Source of the DNA: Allacma fusca
Taxonomy: Eukaryota; Arthropoda; Collembola; Symphypleona; Sminthuridae
Assembly: GCA_947179485.1 (NCBI GenBank)
Contig: OX359246.1
Coordinates: 42,325,632-42,389,631, forward strand
Direction of reading: 5' to 3'
DNA length: 64,000 nucleotides
The position numbers and the translations under genes are program-made. The notes beneath the pieces were generated by a model. That model did not search any database. It was given only the letters and a program-made list of their open reading frames with translations, and was not told where the DNA came from. Shown here piece by piece: positions 1 through 14,100 of this stretch. The stretch's first letter is position 1; each line of letters opens with the position of its first letter.

Positions 1-508
1 TTAAATTTAGATAAAAATACTGATTTAAAACAAAAAATTTAAAATAGGTGCAAATTGTAGTAGCTAATGAAGTAAAATATCGTTCCTTTGGCGCAGCTAT
101 TTTCATAGATGCTATTTATCCTGGCCAAACAATTGGCAGTTATGAATAAACCCCTCGACCCCCCTTTTATGCTTTAAATTAGTGTTTTTTATCTACATTT
201 AAGTCTAGGCGGCACGGGGGGGGGGGTTGGATCATTGTTGTGCATACTGTATGTGATGGTGTACACAAATAAATTCGGTTGCTGTACTTTAGTTTTAGTG
301 AACAAATAAATAATGTTTTCTTGACAAGAGCCAGTGTTATACTTACACTTACAATTAGACAAATCCCCATTGCAATTATTTCTTAGAGTTTTTCTGCATT
401 TACAAGTTTTTCTATTTTTTATTGGATTTCCCAGCAGCATCTGTCTACTACGTACAATTTATCGTTCTGTGTAAACTCATAATTACTTAAGCATTTTGTG
501 CCTCTTAC
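1..508. other. Gene-free left edge
   Basis: AT-rich sequence with a G/C homopolymer near 214-226. A minus-strand open stretch (189-440) has several Cys-x-Cys pairs but no start context, splice signals or recognisable family, so it is not called a gene. The segment probably holds the promoter of the gene starting at 509. Confidence 0.4.
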
Positions 509-3500
509 ATGATGAACGTTGTAAAAATCTTAAAATGGGTTTACATAATTCTTTCAATATTTACTCAAACTGTCCACACATGGGATACCTCCATGCCCGG
601 TGGCTTGAAAATAGGCATTAATGGAAAAATTTATAGTTTTACTACCGACGTCTGTTCAGGCGGGGTATTTTTCAAGCACCCTGTTCCAGTAGAATTTGTG
701 TGTACACATGGGTAGTGAGTATTTCTTTACAGTACTAATTCTCCCTTCATACAGTAATTTTTGTAAAAATTAATCAAAGTTTCTTAAAACATGATACTCT
801 TTTTTATGGAGTTTTTTCCGGAGACCAAACGGTTGCTTAATGGCTGACAGTGACGTCATCGCTGGTCGTAGCTACGTTTGTCTAAATCAATCAACCGACT
901 TAGATTCCTCTGCAAACCAACAAAAGAAGCAGAATTTCGTAAGAGATGTCCCTCATTTCGTTGGTGCAAACTTTACCTAATATTGACTGTATTATAAGAT
1001 CTTTCTCGTGCAGGTTCAAGCATTCATTCCTCTAACAACTCCAGAGTTACCCCTTGAACATACCATAGCATTTTATGATGACGCAGATACGTTAAGAAAT
1101 TTTAGAAGGTACTCGTTCCTCAAAGGGTTACATCATATGTACGACCCACATGATCCAGGGTCCTCTGGAGTAGTTATTAGCAACTCACATAACACTCCTG
1201 AAATTAATATCGGCAAATTATGCTATCAAGGGATACCAGCTACAGGTGGAGCTGCATTTGTTGCAAATCTTTCATTTGACTTTTCTGGAGGTTAGTAATT
1301 ATGTCTACCTTTTTTTCTCAGGTTCTATAAAAAAAATCGTTAAAAGCATTAGGTGTGTACGTAAAAATTGATTGTATTTTGTATGCTATTTTATAAGTTC
1401 TATTTCTATTTTCTATGTTTTATGTGTACATTTTTTGTTGTTATTCCAGAACCGGACGGCTTCTTCTCTCGACGGTGCAAGAAATCCAGTATTTATTTCC
1501 CATGGCGCAAAACAATCCGATTTGATTTCACAGAGGGGTGTAAGTTCCTGCCAGAATAATTATTAGATTAAACCTTTGTAACTCAATAGGTACTCCCTTA
1601 TAAGAGCATGCTTCTGTCAGGGCAGATTCATTTGGGCAAATTCCGCTTTACCATAATGTTAAGTTCCTTCCGTATGCGAGCATTTCGATATGACAGTCAA
1701 ACGTTGGGGCTTTTATGGTGCTTTTATAACCAGAATTCGCGGAATTTTTACATTTTTATGCCATTGCTGGAAACAATTGATTAATTTGATTTTGAACGTT
1801 AAGCTTCGGATCCGCACCATTTTGCACGGGAAATCCAAGCAGTTCCTGGGGGAGAGTCTTACACGGAATCCACAACACATGAATACACCACAGAAGTCCC
1901 TACAATTACAACAACAACAACAACAGAGCTACTCCAGCAGCAAACAGAAACATATCTGGACCTGTTATCAATCGAGGAGGATGAAGTAACCACGGAAGGT
2001 ACCTATTATTACAGCGATGAAAATTATACATTGGAACCAGTTGAACCATTGGAAAGTAGTACAACAACAACTTTTCCAGATATTTCTGACAACTCAGAAG
2101 AAACATCAGAAGCTTCAACAACAACAACAACAACAACAACAGCAAAAATAACAACAACAAACACACTAAATGAAATTACAACTACTGAGAGATCCCTGAG
2201 TCGTTCAGATGAACGAACAACTAGTAAATCAGAAGATTTTGATCTAATTAAAAATATTGCTGAGCAAATCGCAGCTGGCCTGCAAGAGCAAGAGCAATTT
2301 ATAGCTAATAAAGAAGGGACTAATCTCAGTGACATAAAAGGCACCCTGGAACAAGTCTCTAGTTCATTAGACCAGCCCTATTCTGACAAGGTAAAGGAGG
2401 AAAAAGAAGATGCTGATTTTTTAGAAAACATTTTGAAACATCTTCCCAATCTCTTTCCCAATGAAAAAGGGGAGTATGCCGGCCCAATTTCTAAATTAAT
2501 GGAAGAGGAGAATAAGACGGAAGAAGAACTTTACACGTATGTCATCGGTGACCAAAATCATGATTCTGAAAACGTTGCTACTGATGTTCAAACGACAAGT
2601 ACAACGTTAATTGTAAATATTTCGGGAACGTATAGTACTATTCCCAAGGAAAAATATGGCATCACTACACCTGTTAGTGAAATTTCAGGAGAGATCACTT
2701 CTGAGGAAGATGCGTCATCAAGTGGTAGTATTTCAGAATCCGATTCCGGAGAAGAGGAAGAGCAAATTGCCACTACTTCAACAATAGCTGACCTTGCTTC
2801 AACCACAGAAATCATGACGACAACCAATAAACCTCCGAATATATTAGACTCGAGTTCAGATGAAGTACTCAAAGAGTCTCGGGAAAATGAAGAATCTGAC
2901 AAAATTATTGTGAATGAAATATATCGTCACAGTCCTATTCAGCTTAAATTCGGACCAATTATTTACCCTGATCTTGCTGTTAGCAACCGAATTAAATTTA
3001 TAATAATTTATTTGACTGGAGTGGTAAATGTTTTCTTGTTTATTTATTTTTTCTGTAATGATCTCTTTCCCAGAGCTGGGACCCTTACGTTGAGGAAGCA
3101 GTGTTTTTGGCTAAAACAATGTTCCGAAAGGAGTTTCAACCTCCGGGTTGCAAAGTCCCCACTGGAATGCCACATGGGGGAACAAAATGGTTTGCTATTT
3201 TAAAAGCGATTGTTCCCATAGTAAAGACACTCTCACTAGAGGAGCTCATTCCTGGTGACTTTTTCGAGAATGTTGTGGACTTATTTGGTTATGTTTTCCG
3301 GACGATACCAGACGATGGTCAAAATATGGATGAATCCATATTTCAAAGTATTTTAAAGGTTTTTAGCAAATGTGCCCAAACAAGTCCGACATTTTTGGTC
3401 CATGTCACTGGATGTCCAAAAAAGGTTTGTTAAGAAATTAAATGGAAAGTAAATAGACCAGGAATAGTCATATGAGTATGTAGTATTTGAAAAAAAAAGT

Positions 3501-5762
3501 TACTGATATTAGGCCCGTACAGTGACAACTACTGACATTTAAATATGAAATGGTGTAGTTCAATAAATTAGATCTTCAAAAGGCTGATGGATCGAAGGCT
3601 CGGATGAGACTCCATAAACTCCCACCAAAAACAAGTGCATTTCGGAGTCATCGTAACGACGTGGTGGTGGAATCCATGTGGACTTTGTTGGACATTGCTT
3701 TATGCACTTGCTACGCTACGTTCCTGTCAGATAATATCAATGGGTATTACCGTTTGCAATCATACATGAAGCAGATCTTCCTGAATGAGCGAGTTCAAAA
3801 GCGATGGTAATAATTCGAAGGGTCTACTGTATTGTTAACAGAAATAAAATGGTTACAAAATCCTTTCTTCAACTTTGGAACTTTCGCTAATAAATCTGAT
3901 TTTATATGACGAAGGTTCGTTGCCTTCAAAGGTGTTGACACTTACTCGGGTCTTCTCCCCTTCGGGGACTACAAAACGTTAATGTATAATTTGGACAAAG
4001 TTAAAGCTGCGGCTCATACTCAATGCAGCGGTGCAGAATGGCATCCGAGACCAGAACTTGTTGGGCCTGACTATTCCCAGAGAAACATTTTCAAAACGAG
4101 AGTAAGTCATAATGGGGAGCCCGGCCAAAGATCCCGATTGTATGACTCCCAGAAACCTGGAGATAATCCGGATCCTTTTGTAATTGGCAATGAGGAGATA
4201 AAAATTTGGAGGCCTTTCAAATCGAGACCAAAAACTAAAATTGGGACGAGCTGGAGAGTCAAGTAAGTTATCTGGTGAAGTTAAATGTAAAAGTATAGGA
4301 TTATAAATTCTGACAAAATAATAACTTACAAGTATATATTACATTTGGAGGGTAAATTATTTTCACTTATTTAAATGCTATGTTTTCATTGTAGACGAGA
4401 TATTACCCAGCAAGGGAATATTCTGGATTTTATTCGATCTCAGCCAGAACCATTACGGAATGGTGGAGCTATTAGGAGCCTTATGGATAATGATTCAAAC
4501 AAACCTTTTGCTGGTGTTGAGATAAGCGATCAAATAGAAAACACATTGTCTGCTTCAAAAAATAGTGATGGAGACGAGCCGGAAAAACTTGGGTGAGAAA
4601 AAGTTAGCACTTAAATACTTGTTAGTCAAAACAATTTAAAAACTATCATTATCATTTTTATCAGCCCAAATTGACATTATTTGTTGTACAGGTTCAAACC
4701 TTCCCAGTTAGAGATTTGGGATGGGATGGCCTACTGCCTTCAGGCCAACTACGAACAAACGCCAGATGGCAAACTTCGAATGCGAGGAATTACACCCTCT
4801 GTGGAATCCTTACTCGAGTACTGTGATGAAAACGATCTCGCAGCAGAATTCCTTCACCAAAAGCCGTATCCAAACCCTTATGAAAAGAAGGGACGCAGAA
4901 GGAATTGAAAACTATGAAGATGTGCTACCCAAACAGATGGATTACCTCAATAATAAATACATTAAAGAGTGTAGCTTACACTTTCTCGCGAAAGATCGCA
5001 TTTCAGACGAGTCATGGTTCTTATTTCCGGCTTATAATCATACTGTAGAATATGGGGGACCATATTTTTACAAAAAATATGGCGTAGTTCCAATCAAAAA
5101 TATGACTCTGCCTCTGCCTAATGAGCCATCCGCGTACATGTTCCGCCATTCGTACCATGAAAGTGCACTGGGAAGTTCCCACCATGTGCTCTGTCATAAT
5201 CGAACCTAACTTGATACCATTGGTTGGTGCACCAATGGTAAGTGTGTACACGTGATCTGGAATCATAGCTAATATTGCAAATACCTCGACTTGACCGGGA
5301 CCACTGGTTTACCCCCTAAAATAAGACAAACTGATAGTAAAGGATTTTCTGTTTAGAACAGATTATATTTATGACTCATGGGTTAAAAAACATATCCCAA
5401 AGCTCACCAAACGTGTACTATCAAAGTCACCACGAACTGTTCCAGCTGACGCAAAAACTAATGAATTTCTTGGCCGGGTCTGTAATCCACCAGGGAGCAG
5501 GTTCAAGCAGTCCCTTCCTCTAGTCGGTGCAGCCCTGGCTCCCGCAACATGCTTCGTTCGGAATGTGTCCCAATTTTGCGCATTGGCTACACTTATCAGC
5601 AAGCAACCTGATAGTATCAGTACTAAAATTACTAGTTTGTGGCAAAGCATTTTTGGCCCCATTCTCAAAGAGCTGATTCGATTTTCGAGACTGAAGGAAT
5701 GTCAGCCAGGCTTTAAAGAAAGAAGGTTTTTATATAAATGCTATTTGTATAAAAAATATTAG
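509..5762 (+). CDS. Uncharacterised secreted protein with Thr-rich acidic domain (11 exons)
   Basis: I do not recognise the family. Proposed exons: 509-697, 1014-1290, 1450-1539, 1621-1671, 1804-3023, 3074-3424, 3583-3806, 3915-4262, 4395-4592, 4692-5238, 5343-5762. Their phases agree and sum to 1304 codons plus stop. The first 24 residues look like a signal peptide (hydrophobic core VYIILSIFTQTVHT) and no later membrane segment is evident, so the product is probably secreted. Exon 5 encodes about 400 residues that open with Thr runs (ACA repeats) and continue acidic and Ser/Thr-rich, like an O-glycosylated stalk. The part from exon 6 on is Cys-containing and more globular, with several N-x-S/T sites. 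The ends of exons 1 and 4 are the least certain. Exon 10 needs a shift of frame near 4870-4900 and a compensating shift near 5110-5200; its total length still keeps phase, so either two opposite small indels or unusual splicing is present. The gene is tail-to-tail with its neighbour. Confidence 0.7.
2106..2160 (+). repeat. ACA trinucleotide repeat (poly-Thr coding)
   Basis: A run of ACA triplets with one AGC/AAA interruption lies inside exon 5 of the secreted-protein gene and encodes consecutive threonines. A second, shorter ACA run is at about 1905-1925. Such codon runs vary in length by slippage; here they build the mucin-like section. Confidence 0.85.
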
Positions 5763-5966
5763 GCTCTATATTTTTAGGACATCTACTCGGAAATTTTCCC
5801 GTGAAAGTGTCAGAATACGGATGTTCATATGATATATGATCATATGCTGGAGTTTTATTGCAAAACCGTCAAATGCAACAAGTGTTAACTACAACTGTCC
5901 AAATATCCCTGGAAATAGTCAATATGGTTTCCTTAAATTCCATGGACATAAATGAACACTTTAAAT

Positions 5967-5972
5967 AATAAA
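5967..5972 (+). terminator. Candidate poly(A) signal of the secreted-protein gene
   Basis: AATAAA occurs about 200 nt past the TAG at 5760-5762, in AT-rich sequence ahead of the convergent neighbour's stop. Confidence 0.5.
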
Positions 5973-6406
5973 TTGAATGAAAAAAGGTACTCGGTTGTGT
6001 ATTTGCGATTATTAATTACAAACCTATACTTCCACTCACCATTAGTTAATTTTGGAAATGCAACTTATTTACTGTCGCTGTTATGAAGAATTATTTTTAG
6101 TCACTTCTGCACACGAAATTCAATCATTATGATGCATACTGCAAAATATTTGACATTTTCCCACTTCCTCTCTTCAAAATAAAATAACCTAGCATTTTGA
6201 AGGTAACAAAATCCTTCAAGAGAGCATACATAAAAATTATTTGGAGTACTGCGGAAGGAACCCGCCATGAAATTAATGTAGAAGGCAAAGTTAAACGATT
6301 GTTTTTATGTAATCCAGCGCGTTAATACAAAATTGTCCTACAATGTGGGAATGTTCAGAGTATAAGCTTTAACAGACGATGAAAGAACTAAAAAAAAAAC
6401 TCCATA

Positions 6407-8184
6407 TTAGTTATTAGATCGATCGCCATTTTCGGATGTTTTGTTCCCTCCGCAGACGCAGGTAAATGACTGGTTCCCTGTCCTAGCCTCAGGTTCAAAG
6501 CCAGTATTATCTACTCCTCCATCTTGTGTATCATTCTCTGGAAGCGTGGAGATTACGGAGCAGAAGCATGGCGGAGGATCCTCAGCAGCCAATTCGTCAT
6601 ATGTCGGGGGAAGATCCTATTTAAATACATATTTTTTATAAACTCCCCATAAAAATGAAATGGTACTCAATCTTTTAAAGATTGATAAAAATAAATAAAA
6701 ATAAATAAAAACAATCGATAAATTACAAAAGTACAAAACACAATAGATATGGATACTTTGCATCAAAATAAGTCCAAAATCTTAGACTTTTTAAATGGAA
6801 ATGTAAGGACTCTTTAAGTAAAAATAAATTGTATATGGGATTTTGTGCAAAAGGAAAAAACTCTATTTTTTGTACTCACATTTGGGGGGCTGCTGACAGT
6901 GACAGGACCGCCCCGTCGCCTTGAATTTAAAGTGTTGACTTGTTTATGGTAGCAAATGAGGAAGACTATGACCGTTGGGGCCATTACAAAAAATACTACC
7001 GCTAAAACAGCTGTCCAAAAGAATCCTGCTTCCCAGTCTGCGGGGAAAAATTAACGTTTGGAAAATGTAAGATTTTGTCAATGACCTACATAAAATTATG
7101 GACAATTCACAGTAGTTTAATTCACATCTCATGGAAAATCTACAACTTACAGCATCCCGAAGGGTGGCTGTGACACTCATCCTTAGGCACACATGTATCT
7201 TCCGACTCATCCGCATTACAGGTCATCCCACAGTTGGCATGAGAATTGCACGTCAAATTCCTATGAATGCATCGTGGTTTACTGTCATCCACCTGCCCAC
7301 CCAGAATCAGATCATCATACAGCAATGAACCCTTGCAGCTACTTCTTTTCCCATCACAGCAAAATGTGCCTGGCCTGCATGAGGAACACTCATTTGTTTC
7401 TGGAAGAATCAATTATTTTTATCATCAGTTATTATCACAAACTACGATTTTAACAATAGCTATTTACAAACTCTGGAGCTTTACCATAATAAATGGTGAC
7501 GACAATCTGCGCAGTCACCGTATCCCAATTCCCACTCGTCGTTATCTTAATGTTCGTATGATTCGCGGAGAACACTGTAATATCATGGAAATCCGAATTG
7601 CTGTGGTCGAAATCATCGCATATAATGACTTTCTTCCCACCAAAATCATAGTCCAGCTGGAATCACATTTAAAAATGTTTAAGATTTATAAGGGATTTTC
7701 TTCATTGACAGCAATTAACAAACCGTTTAAATAAACTGGTAAATAACTAAATATACACATGTAAATTATGTATTAAAAAACATCCCATACTGTAATATGA
7801 GGACTAGTTTCACTGCTACAATTTAAATCCGGCCCTGCGTTCATTTCCTCCACAACCAGGTTAAGTTTCCATGTTGAATTTTCGTCAGGAGGAGCCCCAC
7901 TGTTTATGAAGATGTCAAACTCCGTTTCCGTTGTGTTGGAGTCTAATGTAATTAAGGCTGTCGCACTATTATCAAAATCCAGTGCTATATTCACAATCTC
8001 TGTAAAAAAACGGATTTTTTTAAAACAATTCCTCAAAAGCTTTTAAAACATTAAAAATTTAATATAAAAGTGAAAGGAACTTACCAGCGTTCAAATTAAC
8101 GGCATTCAAAATGCTTATGTGACAAGAAGCTATTAAAACTATTAAGAGAAAAACCCTTGAGTCTTTTCGTCTCTTCATTCTCAT
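6407..8184 (-). CDS. Type I single-pass receptor-like protein with Cys-rich ectodomain and PPxY tail
   Basis: Family not recognised. Exons on the minus strand: 8184-8085, 7999-7791, 7656-7485, 7399-7151, 7037-6880, 6616-6407. All junctions are GT-AG, phases match, and the sum is 365 codons plus stop. The N-terminus is basic then hydrophobic (core VFLLIVLIASCHISIL), a signal peptide. Exons 2-3 encode a beta-rich-looking, N-glycosylatable ectodomain. Exon 4 encodes a Cys-rich module of about 80 residues starting TNECSSCRPGTFCC. Exon 5 holds one membrane helix (FFWTAVLAVVFFVMAPTVIV) followed by RRR, which favours extracellular N-terminus and cytosolic C-terminus. Exon 6 encodes the cytosolic tail, which opens with DLPPTYDEL, a PPxY motif that in other membrane proteins binds WW domains of Nedd4-type ubiquitin ligases. 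Ligand and function are unknown. Confidence 0.8.
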
Positions 8185-11100
8185 TGATTTTTTTTTAATA
8201 CTCTAATAACAGTTAATAATTTCACCTGAGCGAATAATATATTGTTACAAATGTGTGAGTCCACAATACATGGGAGATTCTCAGGTGGAGAGGTAAATCG
8301 TTAAAATGGCAGTTGATGCGTACATGTGTAGGTGTTATAAGCTTTTTTTAAGGGTATGATATGATTTATCATATTATCGTACAATCATGCAAAAGTATTG
8401 GTTTATATGATCATGCATTGAGCCTCGTAAAATAGATACTGATATAAAACGAACATTTGTTAGATTAGTCGTAGGTTATCACTTTGATAACGTATTTACG
8501 GGAGATGAAAGTGCGCTCGATTGTGTCCACAAACATCAAAATATGTCCAAAGTCGTTAAGGACCTTACGTCACGCTCAAATTGCACATAATTAATAGATA
8601 TGTATGCTGTACATAGGATATGTACACTCCATACGTTTGTATATAACCGTGGATTGGGCAAGCTGAAGTTATGAATTTTACAGCATGTCACAAGTGTTGA
8701 TGCTCTGTGATAAAGTTTCTCTGATATCCCTGATAAAAGTCAATGTTTGAAAAATTAGTAGTAGTTTGTACAAATACGGCTAGGCACGGGATGCAAATAT
8801 ATGTAAGTGTGCATCCAATAATAATTTATATTGCTGTTTATATTTAACAATTTCAAATGTATTTGATACATAGTGCGAAGCAGGATCAAACACAAATAAT
8901 CGTTCATGTTTGTGGCAAATAAATTTTTGAGATCAGTCATATTTGAGATTTTTGTAAATACTGAGAATGCATAAAAATATATTAAGTTAAGCCTAGGACT
9001 TCAAGACTATAGTTTTGTAACAATGCAATTACCTTACCACCTGCAAACCTGGAGATTGAACTTTTCCTACGAAAGATATACAGAATCCTTCAATAGATAT
9101 TTTAGCAGATACTAAAAGTCATTGGAGTGAATATTAAATATGTATGTACGAAATGTACGGAGAAATCATCTGTTATTCGTAACAAGTTCTAACAAGCCAA
9201 GGTTATTTTTTTCAGATAAAAAAAACACTTTGCTGAGGCATTATAGTTCCTTTTTGTAGTAACTTGCTTCTCCAACTATATACAATATGTATATTGTTAT
9301 ATGCATGCGATATTCATAGAAACGTAATTACTGAGTTGCATTACAAACTATGTTGATTAAACTCACAATTTGTTGTGATTTTATATTTAATTACATGTTT
9401 ACTAAGCTATGTAAATGTAGTAGGCATCGGTAGCCTCCGTACATATTTTATTCAATGAGCCATTCTTGTTTTTATTATTGTGGACTAATGAATATTACAA
9501 TATAACTATTTACTATGGCGGATTCTCGTTTAAACTAGGGGTAAATCTGTGTCAGGATGTCAACACATTGTCTATATTCAAATTGCGTTCAATAATTTTA
9601 GCCGATTGGATATTTACCTCAGGTTTACTTCATTGTTTGAGAATAATATTAAAACACATAAACAACACATGTGAGAACGTAAAGATTGAGAAATGCTAAC
9701 ATGCTATCAGTATTCCGATTGTCTGTCTGACAACAAGAGACAAATTACATTAATTTATGTCCCTGAGCGTCTAACATATGTAATTACATATACGAATGCA
9801 CACATTCATAATTATGTATAGCCATACATATGTATGTAGATGCGCTGTGGCTTTACACAAATCATCATTTATAATCATAATTGATATTGCAGATATTTGC
9901 TCATTGTGTCCCTTTTCCAAAATTCTACCAGACTGTCATTCAGTGATTGAAGATATAATCTGCAGGTGATCATTTGGATTTCCAGCCAAGGTAAAAATCA
10001 TCAATGGATTCGTGTACAGTGTGTTTGTGAAATAAAGCAATTCCAGACAATTTAGTAATAATTTGTAATATTCAATATTTTTTTCCAAGCTGATTTTCGG
10101 ACGCGTGGAGGTGTGTGCACGTGCGTATGTATTATTATGTCATAATGAATTAAACTTTTTGCTTTCGGGACTAGCTTCTGGAACATGCAATTCTTATGTA
10201 TGTATACCTGAGTAACCTAATAAAACAATAAAAGTATGTATATGCTTCAAACTTCGAGAGTACTGATGCAACGTGCAGTATCATTGCAATTAAATATTTC
10301 TGACGTATTTGAACCTTAGTCTTTGGTAGTGCAACAATTATTATTACAGCTGGACGAACTGGACAATGTTATCATGACGTATGTACCTACATGTAACTGT
10401 ACAGTGCAATATCTGTAACTGGGACTTAGTACTGTGTTTGTTATAAATCTATACCCAACATTTAGAATGAATGTAGGTGAGTGTAGTGAATGCAGAATGA
10501 AACATTGCAGTAATTAAATGAGAGTGCCAAGTATTTTCACCTGTGGTACATTTTAATTAATAAATTAGCAAAAAATTACAGCGGTTCTGAGGTCTTAATA
10601 GAAATTGCATGTGTTTTCAGAAACGTTTCTTAAAAATAAATACCGGACATGTGTACGCACCAAATACAATTGACAGTAATACTTGAATATTATGCCCATG
10701 GCACAGTCTTACAAATGCCCCACTATGCATCTCTTAATTAGCACAACTGTGCTTCTTATCAAAAAGAACATTCACCGTTCCAACTATATATTCATTTCCC
10801 AAGAAACTTTCCTAGCTCCAGTCCGACTACTAATATACTCTGCTCCTTAATTTTTAATACAATTTCCAATGCTTACAAATAGATTTACAGTTATAATAAA
10901 AAGAGCTCCACAAAATTCCAAAACCAGGTAGCGACACTCATTTATCCACGCACATTTGCTACACCCATGTATAAATTACAAGAACGTATTTGACAGAGAT
11001 TACTTCAGGAGGTTTGGCTGGAGGCGTTGTTCAGATTATAATGGAAATATAATGCGATGCAGCCAAATGACAATTGCAGATAAAATATTTCAAGTAACTA

Positions 11101-14100
11101 TCTGTAAAACATTTTAACCGTAAAACATTAGGGCTTGAAATATCATTTTAATATTTCCATTTTTAAAACAAAATACACAAACATCCGGTTATGTCTTGCC
11201 AGTACGTTGTATTATTAGATGAGAAAACAGCTGAAAAACTTTCCCAAGCTATTTTAGTATTCTCTTCATCTTTTCCCGGTGAAGATATACCTTGTACATA
11301 CATTTGAGCGTGTATAATTAAGTATATAGCGCCCCATTGTAATCAATTGCAGGGATGTGATTAGTTTCAAGAGCAACCTATGCACATGTAAGTAATTACA
11401 CGTTTATGTATTTCTGTGAGAATTGGCGCTATATTGTAGAAATGATTTGACATGCAACAAAGTTGGACTCAAACTACAAATCAGCAGTTACAATTGGAAA
11501 CAAGCAGTTGGAACAAGTAATACCTCCAGTTAAACCCTAGCGAACAAATAGCTTGAATTAATTGCTATGTTTAATATAAGAGGTCTCACAGCTCTGATAA
11601 GGAATGCCCGTTGGAAGAGATAACTTATTTTGCATGCAATGCATGGCCAAGGCTACTGACCATTGGAATGAATGGAACTAAGTATGTATGTATGTTCCTG
11701 ATGAGGACAGTAAATAGTAGTTAGTCGAAATGCCAGGAGCAACTCTAACAATACACACGGTGGTCCCAGTTATGTCGTCAGAACCCTTCCTTATAATTAA
11801 GGAAGCACAGCTTCAACTTGTAGTAACCCCTCGCTTCTCGTTAGTATGTACATCCAAGATACTGGGAATTCTGAGGAAATCAAATCAATTACGTAAGTAT
11901 TAACTGGAAATACGCAAGAAACCTCACATGCAAACTGACAATTACTCCAAACTAATATGACTGTAACAAATTACCCATCGTTGGTGAAGAAGCAAAATGT
12001 TCTACATGTATTTTTAATTGGAAGTCAAAGATTTGGAAGCAGTCTCTTGAAATTCAAATGAATGGTCAGGTGCATTCAAAATTAAAAGGCAAATCATCCA
12101 CATGCAACTCATCATAAAAGCAAATTGAACTACTCTCATCCTATCTTTTAGCATGCAATAAAATACATAGATATTTTTTTATTTATATTTTTTTTTTGGT
12201 GAAAACTATACAGGTACGTTATTTTACATTTATTGAGAAGAGAGTCTTGCAACTGGTTGATTTTGCCTTGAAGGGAAAAGTCAAGGATTTTATTTTGCTC
12301 TTAATAGCCAAAAAGCACCTAGACCATTTTGTCTCTTCATCCATGACATATGTATGTAGTACAGAATTTTAATGAAAAATAGGAATAATCAGGAATCAGC
12401 ATTACCCAAGAGGGTTTCTATCTCCTACCCCAAATTACATTTAATTTTCCCTGTGAATTTCCAGGAGTAATTTCCAAATGACGCCATGGAATCGGGAGAT
12501 AATAATGAGACATCCCAGGAAAATAGCACACGGTCCTTGTTTGTATGAAAACAAAATTTACTACGAGGGGCACAATGACAATTCTTATCAATGAGCTTGC
12601 TGGAAGCTTTTGTGTATGTACACAGTTACATAGCTTGCCTTCAGTCGGATCTGACATGAATGCAAATCAATGTAAACAGACTACTGTCTGGAGATGATGG
12701 AAGTCGTAATTATGAACTCAGAGATAAATACAAGGCACAGGACTCCTGTATCTACTCTTTCCCAGGATCTCTAGCTTGTGGCACCCTTCGTTACACCTGT
12801 CAGCGTCTGTGTTTACCTCTCTAATTTTTTTTTTTGCCAAAGTAAGTTATTACATAAAATCACGTTTGTACAAGTTAAGTTAGTGTACTGTCGAACCTAC
12901 TATTTTGCTTTGTAAATCTCATAAGTGTGGAGCTCGCACCCAGACATAAAACACTTGCTTCTGTTGGAATCAGTTCATTGAGGGCTTTTACTACAATAGA
13001 GAGTGTGTGGCTCTGTCAAAATATTTGCTACCGACATTTACTACAGATACTGACATTGCAATAATAATCCTTTTGCTTGCATAGAAAAGTGTAGATGTTT
13101 GGAGAGGAAATTAGACAAAGATTCTGTGTACTCATCATTAATAATAGTCGTGTCTCATTATGCTAATGCCCCCAAGCGTTTGGGCATAACCAAAGTTCGC
13201 AAATAAGAATAATTATTATTATTGTTGTTCAAATTTTACGGCCTCAGTTTATGCTAATTTTTAGGAGTAAACACAATCAGAGGTACAAATGTACCCACAG
13301 AACTTATACGTATAGCTTGGATTTATTCTCGAAATAATCCAATGACAATAGTAAAATGAACAATTTCCAGTAGATATTTTTTCACACTTGTGAAGGTTAA
13401 TTGAGACCGAGTTTCCTCCTCAGTATATTTTGTACATATGTGTGTGACTCAGGAATCCTATAATTCCACTCCCTCCAGCACTTTACACATAGATAACTAT
13501 TTCCCCATCATTTACGTCTCACATAACCCTTGTGCGTAAGTTGTGGTTACAAGCCTGCGTTGATATGATTTATTTCCTGTGGAATTCCATCTCCGTTTCT
13601 AGTGAATTCTAATTCAATCGGATTTTTCCTTGTTCTACTATAGAAACACACTACATCCTATAAATATAATATGACAGAGGTACTTGTTGTACAGTATTGT
13701 CTATATGTTTACAAAATCATTATATAGGGTTACCCCTAAAACCTTAATAAGCAGATATGAAGGGGTTTGCAAAATTTTAGTGGCTATTAAAGAGATACCT
13801 ATAAAAACTGGAGTTGCCAATGTTCAGAGAAGAGTATAAGTTTGTATATATACATAGAGAGAGTATCATTAAATTGTAACCTATAATTGCATGCATATTT
13901 GTTGTATGCAATTATTCCTGAAGCAATTTCCCTTTTTTCAGTAGGCTTTTGCATATTGACTACTTGCCCCTATGATTTGTACAGACTAGTCATAATTGAA
14001 GGTTTACTCTGACAGTTCACCAACAGCAGTTTCTTTTGTAGAAAATGTATTAGCATATTTATTAAAACTATTATGCATGACTGGCTCCCCTATTCCGATA

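Noticed and set aside
189-440. Cys-rich minus-strand open frame that could be a small secreted or CXC-domain peptide
   Set aside because: No signal peptide, no matching splice sites and an uneven Cys pattern; kept only as a note.
1906-2902. Leu/Val-rich open frames opposite exon 5 of the secreted-protein gene
   Set aside because: They are the antisense of Thr-codon runs.
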